A stretch of DNA of 64,000 bases from Clusia tigrina (GCA_920105625.2 OV050030.1:160775863-160839862), one strand, 5' to 3'. Positions 9,967 through 22,907 are shown, counted from the first letter of the stretch. The notes: generated by a model not told the origin, from the sequence alone. A program made the numbers and translations.

Positions 9967-12112
9967 GAAGTTTGAAGGTGTTTGATTTGGGACTCAAGGG
10001 TAGCATAGCTATGCGCGATAGCTTAAATTGATAAGAGGCAAGAGTACTTTATTGTCACAAAATTTCAAGGTTCTATGACGCTCCAATAAAAATTTACATG
10101 CATTTGAATGTTGCAAACTTTGATAGGTATAGGACGCACCGTATAGAAATTAGGGCCATTTGAAGTTTAAATGTGTTTGATTTGGGACTCAAGGGTAGCA
10201 TAGCTATGAGCGATAGCTTAAATCGATAAGAGGCTCGAGTACTTTGTCACAAAATTTCAAGATTTTATTACGCTCCAGTAAAAAGTTACAAGCATTTGAA
10301 TGTTGCAAACTTTGATAGGTATAGGATGCACAGTATAGAAGTTAGGGCCATTTGAAGTTTTATCAGTGTTTGATTTGGGACTCAAGGGTAGCATAGCTAT
10401 GCGCGATAGCTTAAATTTATAAGAGGTACGAGTACTTTATTGTGACATAATTTCAAGGGTTTATAACGCTCCAGTAAAAAGTTACAAGCATTTGATTGTT
10501 GCACACTTTGATAGGTATAAGACGCACCGTATAGAAGTTAGGGCCATTTGAAGTTTAAAGGTGTTTGATTTGGGACTCAAGGGTAGCATAGCTATGCGCG
10601 ATAGCTTAAATTGATAAGAGGCACGAGTACTTTATTGTCACAAAATTTCAAGTTTTTATGACGCTCCAATAAAAATTTACATGCATTTGAATGTTGCAAA
10701 CTTTGATAGGTATAGGACGCACCGTATAGAAGTTAGGGCCATTTGAAGTTTAAAGGTGTTTGATTTGGGACTCAAGGGTAGCATAGCTATGAGCGTTAGC
10801 TTAAATTCACAAGAGGCACGAGTACTTTATTGTCACAAAATTTCAAGGTTTTATTAAGCTCCAGTAAAAAGTTACAAGCATTTAAATGTTGCAAACTTTG
10901 ATAGGTATAGCACCCACCGTATAGAAGTTAGGGCCATTTGAAGTTTAAATGTGTTTTTGATTTGGGACTCAAGGGTAGCATAGCTATGAGCGATAGCTTA
11001 AATCGATAAGAGGCTCGAGTACTTTGTCAAAAAATTTCAAGTTTTTATTACGCTCCTGTAAAAAGTTACAAGCATTTGAATGTTGCAAACTTTGATGGGT
11101 ATAGGATGCATAGTATAGAAGTTAGGGCCATTTGAAGTTTTATCAGTGTTTGATTTGGGACTCAAGGGTAGCATAGCTATGCGCGATAGCTTAAATTGAT
11201 AAGAGGTACGAGTACTTTATTGTGACATAATTTCAAGGGTTTATAACGCTCCAGTAAAAAGTTACAAGCATTTGATTGTTGCACACTTTGATAGGTATAA
11301 GACGAACCGTATAGAAGTTAGGGCCATTTGAAGTTTTATCAATGTTTGTTTTGGGACTCAAGGGTAGCATAGCTATGAAGCGCTAGCTTCAATTTCAAGA
11401 GGCACGAGTACTTTATTGTCACAAAATTTCAAGGTTTTATTACGATCCAGTAAAAAGTTACAAGTATTTAAATGTTGCAAACTTTGATAAATATAGGTCG
11501 CACCGTATAGAAATAAGGGTCATTTGAAGTTTAAAGGTGTTTGATTTGGGACTGAAGGGAAGCATAGATATGAGCGATAGCTTAAATTGACAAGAAGCTC
11601 GAGTACTTTATTGTCAGAAAATTTCAAGGTTTTATTACACTCCTGTAAAAAGTTACAAGCATTTGAATGTTGCAAACTTTGATAGGTATAGGACAAACAG
11701 TATAGAAGTTATTGCCATTTGAAATTTTATCAATGTTTGTTTTGGGACTCAAGGGTAGCATAGCTATGAGCGATAGCTTAAATTGACAAGAGGCTCGAGT
11801 ACTTTATTGTCAGAAAATTTCAAAGTTTTATTACGCTCCTGTAAAAAGTTACAAGCATTTGAATGTTGCAAACTTTGATAGGTATAAGACGCACCGTATA
11901 GAAGTTAGGGCCATTTGAAGTTTTATCAATGTTTGTTTTGTGACTCAAGGTTAGCATAGCTATCAGCGATATCTTAAATTCACAAGAGGCACGAGTACTT
12001 TATTGTCACAAAATTTCAAAGTTTTATTACGCTCCAGTAAAAAGTTACAAGCATTTAAATGTTGCAAACTTTGATAGGTATAGGACGCACCGTATAGAAA
12101 TAAGGGTAATTT
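9967..12112 (+). repeat. Satellite mosaic assembled from blocks of the first 5 kb
   Basis: The stretch 9967 to about 10744 resembles the trimer region at 1815-2593. From 10745 to 11329 it follows 3373-3953, including the rare GATAGGTATAGCACCCACCG sequence seen at 3526 and 10902. From 11330 to 12112 it follows 4346-5128 at an offset of 6984. Two monomers present at 3954-4345 are skipped, so the offset changes from 7376 to 6984 at the join. Confidence 0.75.
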
Positions 12113-13363
12113 GAAGTTTAAAGGTGTTTGATTTGGGACGCAAGGGTAGCATAGCTATGCGCGATAGCTTAAATTGATAAGAGACACGTGTACTTTACTG
12201 ACACAAAATTTCAAGGTTTTATGACGCTCCAGTAAAAAGTTGCTAGCATTTGAATGTTGCAAACTTTGATAGGTATAGGACGCACCGTATAGAAGTTAGG
12301 GCCATTTGAAGTTTTATCAGTGTACAAGCATTTGATTGTTGCAAACTTTGATAGGTATAGGACGCACCGTATAGAAGTTAGGACCATTTAAAGTTTTATC
12401 AGTGTTTGTTTTGGGACTCAAGAGTAGCATAGCTATGCCGTATAACTTAAATTGATAAGAGGCACGAGTACTTTACTGTCACAAAATTTTAAGGTTTTAT
12501 GACGCTCCAGTAAAAAGTTACAAGCATTTGAAAGTTGCAAACTTTGATAGGTATAGGACGCACCGTATAGAAGTTAGGTCCATTTGAAGTTTTATCAGTG
12601 TTTGACTTGGGACTCAACGGTAGCATAGCTATGCGCGATAGCTTAAATTGATAAGAGGCACGAATACTTTACTGTCACAAAATTTTAAGGTTTTATGACG
12701 CTCCAGTAAAAAGTTACAAGCATTTGAAAGTTGCTAACTTTGATAGGTATAGGACGCACCGTATAGAAGTTAGGTCCATTTGAAGTTTTATCAGTGTTTG
12801 TTTTGGGGCTCTAGGGTAGCATAGCTATGAGCGATAGCTTAAATTGATAAGAGGCACGAATACTTTACTGTCACAAAATTTTAAGGTTTTATGACGCTCC
12901 AGTAAAAAGTTACAAGCATTTGATTGTTGTAATCTTTGATAGGTATAGGACGCAGCGTATAGAAGTTAGGCCAATTTGAAGTTTTATCAGTGTTTGATTT
13001 GAGACTCAAGGGTAGCATAGCTATGCGCGATAGTTTAAATTGACAAGATGCTCGAGTACTTTATTGTCAGAAAATTTCAAGGTTTTATGACGCTCCAATA
13101 AAAATTTACCTGCATTTGAATGTTGCAAACTTTGAAAGGTATAGGACGCAGCGTATAGAAGTTAGGTCCATTTGAAGTTTTATCAGTGTTTGTTTTGGGA
13201 CTCAAGGGTAGCTATGAGCGATAGCTTAAATTCACTAGAGGCACGACCACTTTATTGTCACAAAATTTGAAGGTTTTATTACCCTCCAGTAAAAAGTTAC
13301 AAGCATTAAATGTTGCAAACTTTGATAGGTATAGGACGCACCGTATAGAAATAAGGGTCATTT
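12113..13363 (+). repeat. 1251-bp HOR unit, copy 3 (dispersed)
   Basis: The order and length equal 7550-8800 (offset 4563), including the remnant at 12308-12389. The leading monomer has the GGGACGCAAGG form, as at 6299 rather than at 7550, which points to a mixed origin. The part after about 12680 belongs to the 2725-bp duplication described separately. Confidence 0.85.
12308..12389 (+). repeat. Truncated satellite monomer, 82 bp (copy 3)
   Basis: Same deletion junction as at 6494 and 7745. It lies 4563 bp after the second copy. It is outside the 2725-bp duplication, so no fourth copy occurs near 15 kb. Confidence 0.9.
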
Positions 13364-15404
13364 GAAGTTTAAAGGTGTTTGATTTGGGACTCAAGGGTAG
13401 CATAGCTATGCGCGATAGCTTAAATTGATAAGAGACACGTGTACTTTATTGACACAAAATTTCAAGGTTTTATGAAGCTCCAGTAAAAAGTTGCTAGCAT
13501 TTGAATGTTGCAAACTTTGATAGGTATAGGACGCACCGTAGAGAAGTTAGGGCCATTTGAAGTTTTATCAGTGTTTGTTTTGGGACTCAAGGTTAGCATA
13601 GCTATGAGCGATAGCTTAAATTGATAAGAGGCACGAGTACTTTATTGTCACAAATTGTCAAGGTTTTATGACGCTCCAGTAAAAAGTTACAAGCATTTGA
13701 TTGTTGTAATCTTTGATAGTTATAGGACGCACCGTATAGAAGTTAGGCCCATTTGAAGTTTATAGGTGGTTGATTTGGAACTCAAGCATAGCTATGAGCG
13801 ATAGCTTAAATCGATAAGAGGCTCGAGTACTTTGTCACAATATTTCAAGTTTTTATTACGCGCCAGTAAAAAGTTACAAGCATTTGAATGTTGCAAACTT
13901 TGATAGGTATACGATGCACAGTATAGAAGGTAGGGCCATTTGAAGTTTTATCAGTGTTTGATTTGGGACTCAAGGGTAGCATAGCTATGCGCGATAGTTT
14001 AAATTGATAAGAGGTACGAGTACTTTATTGTGACATAATTTGAAGGGTTTATGACGCTCCTGTAAAAAGTTACAAGCATTTGAATGTTGCAAACTTTGAT
14101 GGGTATAGGACGCACCGTATAGAAGTTAGGACCATTTAAAATTTTATCAGTGTTTGTTTTGGGACTCAACCGTAACATAGTTATGAGCGATAGCTTAAAT
14201 TGACAAGAGTCACGAGTCCTTTATTGTAACACAATTTTAAGGTTTCTTGACGCTCCAGTAAAAAGTTACAAGCATTTAAATGTTGCAAACTTTGATAGGT
14301 ATAGGACGCAACGTATAGAAATAAGGGTCATTTGAAGATTTATCAGTGTTTGTTTTCGGGCGCAAGGGTAGCAGAGCTATGAGCGATAGTTTAAATTGAC
14401 AAGAAGCTCGAGTACTTTATTGTCAGAAAATTTCAAGCTTTTATTACACTCCTGTAAAAAGTTACAAGCATTTGAATGTTGCAAACTTTGATAGGTATAG
14501 GACGCACCGTATAGAAGTTAGGGCCATTTGAAGTTTAAAGGTGTTTGATTTGGGACTCAAGGGTAGCATAGCTATGAGCGATAGCTTAAATTGATAAGAG
14601 GCACGAGTACTTTATTGTCACAAATTGTCAAGGTTTTATGACGCTCCAGTAAAAAGTTACAAGCATTTGATTGTTGTAATCTTTGATAGGTATGGGACGC
14701 ACCGTATAGAAGTTAGGACCATTTAAAGTTTTATCAGTGTTTGTTTTGGGACTCAAGGGTAGCATAGCTATGCGCGATAACTTAAATTGATAAGAGGCAC
14801 GAGTACTTTTCTGTCACAAAATTTTAAGGTTTTATTACGCTCCTGTAAAAAGTTACAAGCATTTGAATGTTGCAAACTTTGATAGGTATAAGACGCACCG
14901 TATAGAAATTAGGGCCATTTGAAGTTTTATTAATGTTTGTTTTGGGACTCAAGGGTAGCATAGCTATGAGCGATAGCTTAAATTCACAAGAGGCACGAGT
15001 ACTTTATTGTCACAAAATTTCAAGGTTTTATTACGCTCCAGTAAAAAGTTACAAGCATTTAAATGTTGCAAACTTTGATAGGTATAGGACGCACCGTATA
15101 GAAATAAGGGTCATTTGAAGTTTAAAGGTGTTTGATTTGGGACTCAAGGGTAGCATAGCTATGAGCGATAGCTTAAATTGACAAGAGGCTCGAGTACTTT
15201 ATTGTCAGAAAATTTCAAGGTTTTATTACACTCCTGTAAAAAGTTACAAGCATTTGAATGTGGCAAACTTTGATAGGTATAGGACGGACCGTATAGAAGT
15301 TAGGGCCATTTGAAGTTTAAAGGTGTTTGATTTGGGACTCAAGGGTAGCATAGCTATGCGCGATAGCTTAAATTGATAAGAGGCACGAGTACTTTATTGT
15401 CACA
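12680..15404 (+). repeat. 2725-bp tandem duplication, left copy (14 monomers)
   Basis: This segment is repeated immediately downstream with only a few differences that I could find: GACGCAACG near 14306 versus GACGCACCG, CAAGGGTAGC near 14754 versus CAAAGGTAGC, and one A more in GCCAGTAAAAAG near 13866. The start is placed inside the monomer beginning at 12586, downstream of the differences CGAATAC/CGAGTAC and TTTACTG/TTTATTG. Confidence 0.88.
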
Positions 15405-15506
15405 AAATTTTAAGGTTTTATGACGCTCCAGTAAAAAGTTACAAGCATTTGAAAGTTGCTAACTTTGATAGGTATAGGACGCACCGTATAGAAGTTAGGT
15501 CCATTT
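15312..15506 (+). repeat. Hybrid monomer at the 2725-bp duplication junction
   Basis: The 5' part has the TAAAGGTG linker and CGAGTACTTTATTG, like the monomer near 18036. The 3' part has TTTTAAGG and GAAAGTTGCTAACTTTG, like the monomer at 12586. The switch lies within the shared GTCACAAAATT near 15399-15411. This is the expected scar of an unequal exchange. Confidence 0.8.
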
Positions 15507-18128
15507 GAAGTTTTATCAGTGTTTGTTTTGGGGCTCTAGGGTAGCATAGCTATGAGCGATAGCTTAAATTGATAAGAGGCACGAATACTTTACTGTCACA
15601 AAATTTTAAGGTTTTATGACGCTCCAGTAAAAAGTTACAAGCATTTGATTGTTGTAATCTTTGATAGGTATAGGACGCAGCGTATAGAAGTTAGGCCAAT
15701 TTGAAGTTTTATCAGTGTTTGATTTGAGACTCAAGGGTAGCATAGCTATGCGCGATAGTTTAAATTGACAAGATGCTCGAGTACTTTATTGTCAGAAAAT
15801 TTCAAGGTTTTATGACGCTCCAATAAAAATTTACCTGCATTTGAATGTTGCAAACTTTGAAAGGTATAGGACGCAGCGTATAGAAGTTAGGTCCATTTGA
15901 AGTTTTATCAGTGTTTGTTTTGGGACTCAAGGGTAGCTATGAGCGATAGCTTAAATTCACTAGAGGCACGACCACTTTATTGTCACAAAATTTGAAGGTT
16001 TTATTACCCTCCAGTAAAAAGTTACAAGCATTAAATGTTGCAAACTTTGATAGGTATAGGACGCACCGTATAGAAATAAGGGTCATTTGAAGTTTAAAGG
16101 TGTTTGATTTGGGACTCAAGGGTAGCATAGCTATGCGCGATAGCTTAAATTGATAAGAGACACGTGTACTTTATTGACACAAAATTTCAAGGTTTTATGA
16201 AGCTCCAGTAAAAAGTTGCTAGCATTTGAATGTTGCAAACTTTGATAGGTATAGGACGCACCGTAGAGAAGTTAGGGCCATTTGAAGTTTTATCAGTGTT
16301 TGTTTTGGGACTCAAGGTTAGCATAGCTATGAGCGATAGCTTAAATTGATAAGAGGCACGAGTACTTTATTGTCACAAATTGTCAAGGTTTTATGACGCT
16401 CCAGTAAAAAGTTACAAGCATTTGATTGTTGTAATCTTTGATAGTTATAGGACGCACCGTATAGAAGTTAGGCCCATTTGAAGTTTATAGGTGGTTGATT
16501 TGGAACTCAAGCATAGCTATGAGCGATAGCTTAAATCGATAAGAGGCTCGAGTACTTTGTCACAATATTTCAAGTTTTTATTACGCGCCAGTAAAAGTTA
16601 CAAGCATTTGAATGTTGCAAACTTTGATAGGTATACGATGCACAGTATAGAAGGTAGGGCCATTTGAAGTTTTATCAGTGTTTGATTTGGGACTCAAGGG
16701 TAGCATAGCTATGCGCGATAGTTTAAATTGATAAGAGGTACGAGTACTTTATTGTGACATAATTTGAAGGGTTTATGACGCTCCTGTAAAAAGTTACAAG
16801 CATTTGAATGTTGCAAACTTTGATGGGTATAGGACGCACCGTATAGAAGTTAGGACCATTTAAAATTTTATCAGTGTTTGTTTTGGGACTCAACCGTAAC
16901 ATAGTTATGAGCGATAGCTTAAATTGACAAGAGTCACGAGTCCTTTATTGTAACACAATTTTAAGGTTTCTTGACGCTCCAGTAAAAAGTTACAAGCATT
17001 TAAATGTTGCAAACTTTGATAGGTATAGGACGCACCGTATAGAAATAAGGGTCATTTGAAGATTTATCAGTGTTTGTTTTCGGGCGCAAGGGTAGCAGAG
17101 CTATGAGCGATAGTTTAAATTGACAAGAAGCTCGAGTACTTTATTGTCAGAAAATTTCAAGCTTTTATTACACTCCTGTAAAAAGTTACAAGCATTTGAA
17201 TGTTGCAAACTTTGATAGGTATAGGACGCACCGTATAGAAGTTAGGGCCATTTGAAGTTTAAAGGTGTTTGATTTGGGACTCAAGGGTAGCATAGCTATG
17301 AGCGATAGCTTAAATTGATAAGAGGCACGAGTACTTTATTGTCACAAATTGTCAAGGTTTTATGACGCTCCAGTAAAAAGTTACAAGCATTTGATTGTTG
17401 TAATCTTTGATAGGTATGGGACGCACCGTATAGAAGTTAGGACCATTTAAAGTTTTATCAGTGTTTGTTTTGGGACTCAAAGGTAGCATAGCTATGCGCG
17501 ATAACTTAAATTGATAAGAGGCACGAGTACTTTTCTGTCACAAAATTTTAAGGTTTTATTACGCTCCTGTAAAAAGTTACAAGCATTTGAATGTTGCAAA
17601 CTTTGATAGGTATAAGACGCACCGTATAGAAATTAGGGCCATTTGAAGTTTTATTAATGTTTGTTTTGGGACTCAAGGGTAGCATAGCTATGAGCGATAG
17701 CTTAAATTCACAAGAGGCACGAGTACTTTATTGTCACAAAATTTCAAGGTTTTATTACGCTCCAGTAAAAAGTTACAAGCATTTAAATGTTGCAAACTTT
17801 GATAGGTATAGGACGCACCGTATAGAAATAAGGGTCATTTGAAGTTTAAAGGTGTTTGATTTGGGACTCAAGGGTAGCATAGCTATGAGCGATAGCTTAA
17901 ATTGACAAGAGGCTCGAGTACTTTATTGTCAGAAAATTTCAAGGTTTTATTACACTCCTGTAAAAAGTTACAAGCATTTGAATGTGGCAAACTTTGATAG
18001 GTATAGGACGGACCGTATAGAAGTTAGGGCCATTTGAAGTTTAAAGGTGTTTGATTTGGGACTCAAGGGTAGCATAGCTATGCGCGATAGCTTAAATTGA
18101 TAAGAGGCACGAGTACTTTATTGTCACA
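15405..18128 (+). repeat. 2725-bp tandem duplication, right copy (2724 bp)
   Basis: The offset from the left copy is 2725 before and 2724 after the 1-bp deletion near 16593. The copy ends inside the monomer starting near 18036, where GTCACAAAATTTCAAGGGTCTATG replaces the GTCACAAAATTTTAAGG that opens the copy near 15400. Few differences over 2.7 kb make it one of the youngest events in the window. A collapsed or expanded assembly should be kept in mind as an alternative. Confidence 0.88.
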
Positions 18129-19005
18129 AAATTTCAAGGGTCTATGACGCTCCAATAAAAATTTACATGCATTTGAATGTTGCAAACTTTGATAGGTATA
18201 GGACGCACCGTATAGAAATTAGGGCCATTTGAAGTTTAAATGTGTTTGATTTGGGACTCAAGGGTAGCATAGCTATGAGCGATAGCTTAAATCGATAAGA
18301 GGCTCGAGTACTTTGTCACAAAATTTCAAGATTTTATTACGCTCCAGTAAAAAGTTACAAGCATTTGAATGTTGCAAACTTTGATAGGTATAGGATGCAC
18401 AGTATAGAAGTTAGGGCCATTTGAAGTTTTATCAGTGTTTGATTTGGGACTCAAGGGTAGCATAGCTATGCGCGATAGCTTAAATTTATAAGAGGTACGA
18501 GTACTTTATTGTGACATAATTTCAAGGGTTTATAACGCTCCAGTAAAAAGTTACAAGCATTTGATTGTTGCACACTTTGATAGGTATAAGACGCACCGTA
18601 TAGAAGTTAGGGCCATTTGAAGTTTAAAGGTGTTTGATTTGGGACTCAAGGGTAGCATAGCTATGCGCGATAGCTTAAATTGATAAGAGGCACGAGTACT
18701 TTATTGTCACAAAATTTCAAGTTTTTATGACGCTCCAATAAAAATTTACATGCATTTGAATGTTGCAAACTTTGATAGGTATAGGACGCACCGTATAGAA
18801 GTTAGGGCCATTTGAAGTTTAAAGGTGTTTGATTTGGGACTCAAGGGTAGCATAGCTATGAGCGATAGCTTAAATCGATAAGAGGCTCGAGTACTTTGGC
18901 ACAAAATTTCAAGATTTTATTACGCTCCAGTTAAAAGTTACAAGCATTTGAATGTTGCAAACTTTGATAGGTATAGGATGCACAGTATAGAAGTTAGGGC
19001 CATTT
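18129..19005 (+). repeat. Satellite domain preceding the 10-monomer HOR
   Basis: About four and a half monomers that match 1.4-2.8 kb with one triplet fewer. From about 18617 onward they align with 2399-2785 at an offset of about 16220, including the rare ACTTTGGCACAAAATTTC sequence near 18893. Confidence 0.8.
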
Positions 19006-19051
19006 GAAGTTTTATCAATGTTTGTTTTGGGACTTAAGGGTAGCATAGCTA

Positions 19052-19067
19052 TGAAGCGATAGCTTCA
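19052..19067. other. Alternative dyad: TGAAGC-GATA-GCTTCA variant of the core
   Basis: In one monomer variant the core reads TGAAGCGATAGCTTCA, a perfect 6-bp inverted repeat around a GATA loop. It arises by an inserted A (GAGCG to GAAGCG) together with CTTCAATTTCAAG in place of CTTAAATTGACAAG. It is one fixed position of the HORs in the first 36 kb, for example near 2830, 4390, 20640, 21004, 22560, 22954, 25084, 27616, 28785, 30342, 31507, 32487, 33655 and 35214. Beyond about 37 kb I found the full form only once, at 51.5 kb. Confidence 0.6.
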
Positions 19068-20761
19068 ATTTCAAGAGGCACGAGTACTTTATTGTCACAA
19101 AATATCAAGGTTTTATTACGATCCAGTAAAAAGTTACAAGTATTTAAATGTTGCAAACTTTGATAGGTATAGGTCGCACCGTATAGAAATAAGGGTCATT
19201 TGAAGTTTAAAGGTGTTTGATTTGGGACTGAAGGGAATCATAGCTATGAGCGATAGCTTAAATTCACAAGAAGCTCGAGTACTTTATTGTCAGAAAATTT
19301 CAAGGTTTTATTACACTCCTGTAAAAAGTTACAAGCATTTGAATGTTGCAAACTTTGATAGGTATAGGACACACAGCTTGGAAGTTAGGGCCATTTGAAA
19401 TTTTATCAATGTTTGTTTTGGGACTCAAGGGTAGCAGAGCTATGAGCGATAACTTAAATTCACAAGAGGCACGAGTACTTTATTGTCACAAAATTTCAAG
19501 GTTTTATTACGCTCCAGTAAAAAGTTACAAGCATTTAAATGTTGCAAACTTTGATAGGTATAGGACGCACTGTATAGAAGTTAGGGCCATTTGAAGTTTT
19601 ATCAGTGTTTGTTTTGGGACTCAAGGGTAGCTATGAGCGTTAGCTTAAATTCACAAGAGGCACGAGTACTTTATTGTCACAAAATTTCAAGGTTTTATTA
19701 AGCTCCAGTAAAAAGTTACAAGCATTTAAATGTTGCAAACTTTGATAGGTATAGGACCCACCGTATAGAAGTTAGGGCCATTTGAAGTTTAAATGTGTTT
19801 TTGATTTGGGACTCAAGGGTAGCATAGCTATGAGCGATAGCTTAAATCGATAAGAGGCTCGAGTACTTTGTCAAAAAATTTCAAGTTTTTATTACGCTCC
19901 TGTAAAAAGTTACAAGCATTTGAATGTTGCAAACTTTGATGGGTATAGGATGCATAGTATAGAAGTTAGGGCCATTTAAAGTTTTATCAGTGTTTGATTT
20001 GGGACTCAAGGGTAGCATAGCTATGCGCGATAGCTTAAATTGATAAGAGGTACGAGTACTTTATTGTGACATAATTTCAAGGGTTTATAACGCTCCAGTA
20101 AAAAGTTACAAGCATTTGATTGTTGCACACTTTGATAGGTATAAGACGAACCGTATAGAAGTTAGGGCCATTTGAAGTTTTATCAATGTTTGTTTTGGGA
20201 CTCAAGGGTAGCATAGCTATGCGCGATAGCTTAAATTGAGAAGAGGGACGAGTACTTTATTGCCACAAAATTTCAAGGTTTCTGGACGCTCCAGTAAAAA
20301 GTTACAAGCATTTAAATATTGCAAGCTATGATAGGTATAGGACGCACCGTATAGAAATAAGGGTCATTTGAAGTTTTATCAGTGTTTGTTTTCGGGCTCA
20401 AGTGTAGCATAGCTATGAGCGATAGCTTAAATTGACAAGAGGCTCGAGTACTCTATTGTCAGAAAATTTCTAGGTTTTATTACGCTCCTTTAAACACTTA
20501 CAAGCATGTGAATGTTGCAAACTTTGATAGATATAAGACGCAGCGTATAGAAGTTAGGGCCATTTGAAGTTTTATCAATGTTTGTTTTGGGACTCAAGGG
20601 TAGCATAGCTATGAAGCGATAGCTTCAATTTCAAGAGGCACGAGTACTTTATTGTCACAAAATTTCAAGGTTTTATTAAGATCCAGTAAAAAGTTACAAG
20701 TATTTAAATGTTGCAAACTTTGATAAATATAGGTCGCACCGTATAGAAATAAGGGTCATTT

Positions 20762-20956
20762 GAAGTTTAAAGGTGTTTGATTTGGGACTGAAGGGAAGTA
20801 TAGATATGAGCGATAGCTTAAATTGTCAAGAAGCTCGAGTACTTTATTGTTAGAAAATTTCAAGGTTTTATTACACTCCTGTAAAAAGTTACAAGCATTT
20901 GAATGTTGCAAACTTTGATAGGTATAGGATGCACAGTATAGAAGTTAGGGCCATTT
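20762..20956 (+). repeat. Hybrid monomer closing the 1951-bp unit
   Basis: The 5' portion is the GAAGGGAAG / GACAAGAAGCTCG type. Its tail reads GGATGCACAGTATAG, which belongs to the AATCGATAAG monomer that precedes the unit near 18967. The unrecombined version at 4542-4736 has GGACAAACAGTATAG. The same hybrid recurs 1951 bp later at 22713-22907. Confidence 0.8.
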
Positions 20957-22907
20957 GAAGTTTTATCAATGTTTGTTTTGGGACTCAAGGGTAGCATAGC
21001 TATGAAGCGATAGCTTCAATTTCAAGAGGCACGAGTACTTTATTGTCACAAAATATCAAGGTTTTATTACGATCCAGTAAAAAGTTACAAGTATTTAAAT
21101 GTTGCAAACTTTGATAGGTATAGGTCACACCGTATAGAAATAAGGGTCATTTGAAGTTTAAAGGTGTTTGATTTGGGACTGAAGGGAAGCATAGCTATGA
21201 GCGATAGCTTAAATTCACAAGAAGCTCGAGTACTTTATTGTCAGAAAATTTCAAGGTTTTATTACACTCCTGTAAAAAGTTACAAGCATTTGAATGTTGC
21301 AAACTTTGATAGGTATAGGACACACAGTCTAGAAGTTAGGGCCATTTGAAATTTTATCAATGTTTGTTTTGGGACTCAAGGGTAGCAGAGCTATGAGCGA
21401 TAACTTAAATTCACAAGAGGCACGAGTACTTTATTGTCACAAAATTTCAAGGTTTTATTACGCTCCAGTAAAAAGTTACAAGCATTTAAATGTTGCAAAC
21501 TTTGATAGGTATAGGACGCACTGTATAGAAGTTAGGGCCATTTGAAGTTTTATCAGTGTTTGTTTTGGGACTCAAGGGTAGCTATGAGCGTTAGCTTAAA
21601 TTCACAAGAGGCACGAGTACTTTATTGTCACAAAATTTCAAGGTTTTATTAAGCTCCAGTAAAAAGTTACAAGCATTTAAATGTTGCAAACTTTGATAGG
21701 TATAGGACCCACCGTATAGAAGTTAGGGCCATTTGAAGTTTAAATGTGTTTTTGATTTGGGACTCAAGGGTAGCATAGCTATGAGCGATAGCTTAAATCG
21801 ATAAGAGGCTCGAGTACTTTGTCAAAAAATTTCAAGTTTTTATTACGCTCCTGTAAAAAGTTACAAGCATTTGAATGTTGCAAACTTTGATGGGTATAGG
21901 ATGCATAGTATAGAAGTTAGGGCCATTTAAAGTTTTATCAGTGTTTGATTTGGGACTCAAGGGTAGCATAGCTATGCGCGATAGCTTAAATTGATAAGAG
22001 GTACGAGTACTTTATTGTGACATAATTTCAAGGGTTTATAACGCTCCAGTAAAAAGTTACAAGCATTTGATTGTTGCACACTTTGATAGGTATAAGACGA
22101 ACCGTATAGAAGTTAGGGCCATTTGAAGTTTTATCAATGTTTGTTTTGGGACTCAAGGGTAGCATAGCTATGCGCGATAGCTTAAATTGAGAAGAGGGAC
22201 GAGTACTTTATTGCCACAAAATTTCAAGGTTTCTGGACGCTCCAGTAAAAAGTTACAAGCATTTAAATATTGCAAGCTATGATAGGTATAGGACGCACCG
22301 TATAGAAATAAGGGTCATTTGAAGTTTTATCAGTGTTTGTTTTCGGGCTCAAGTGTAGCATAGCTATGAGCGATAGCTTAAATTGACAAGAGGCTCGAGT
22401 ACTCTATTGTCAGAAAATTTCTAGGTTTTATTACGCTCCTTTAAACACTTACAAGCATTTGAATGTTGCAAACTTTGATAGATATAAGACGCAGCGTATA
22501 GAAGTTAGGGCCATTTGAAGTTTTATCAATGTTTGTTTTGGGACTCAAGGGTAGCATAGCTATGAAGCGATAGCTTCAATTTCAAGAGGCACGAGTACTT
22601 TATTGTCACAAAATTTCAAGGTTTTATTAAGATCCAGTAAAAAGTTACAAGTATTTAAATGTTGCAAACTTTGATAAATATAGGTCGCACCGTATAGAAA
22701 TAAGGGTCATTTGAAGTTTAAAGGTGTTTGATTTGGGACTGAAGGGAAGTATAGATATGAGCGATAGCTTAAATTGACAAGAAGCTCGAGTACTTTATTG
22801 TTAGAAAATTTCAAGGTTTTATTACACTCCTGTAAAAAGTTACAAGCATTTGAATGTTGCAAACTTTGATAGGTATAGGATGCACAGTATAGAAGTTAGG
22901 GCCATTT
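20957..22907 (+). repeat. 10-monomer HOR unit, 1951 bp, tandem copy 2
   Basis: Same ten monomers as 19006-20956, with a handful of substitutions such as CACAGTCTAGAAG near 21323 and CATTTGAATG where copy 1 has CATGTGAATG near 20507. It ends with the same hybrid monomer. Confidence 0.9.

Larger units (their letters stand above)
19006..20956 (+). repeat. 10-monomer HOR unit, 1951 bp, tandem copy 1
   Basis: It begins with the GAAGCGATAGCTTC / AAAATATCAAGG monomer and runs through ten monomers in the same order as 2786-4736. Private changes include GACTTAAGGG near 19030, GAAGGGAATC near 19230 and CACAGCTTGGAAG near 19372. The last monomer (20762-20956) is a hybrid, described separately. Confidence 0.9.
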
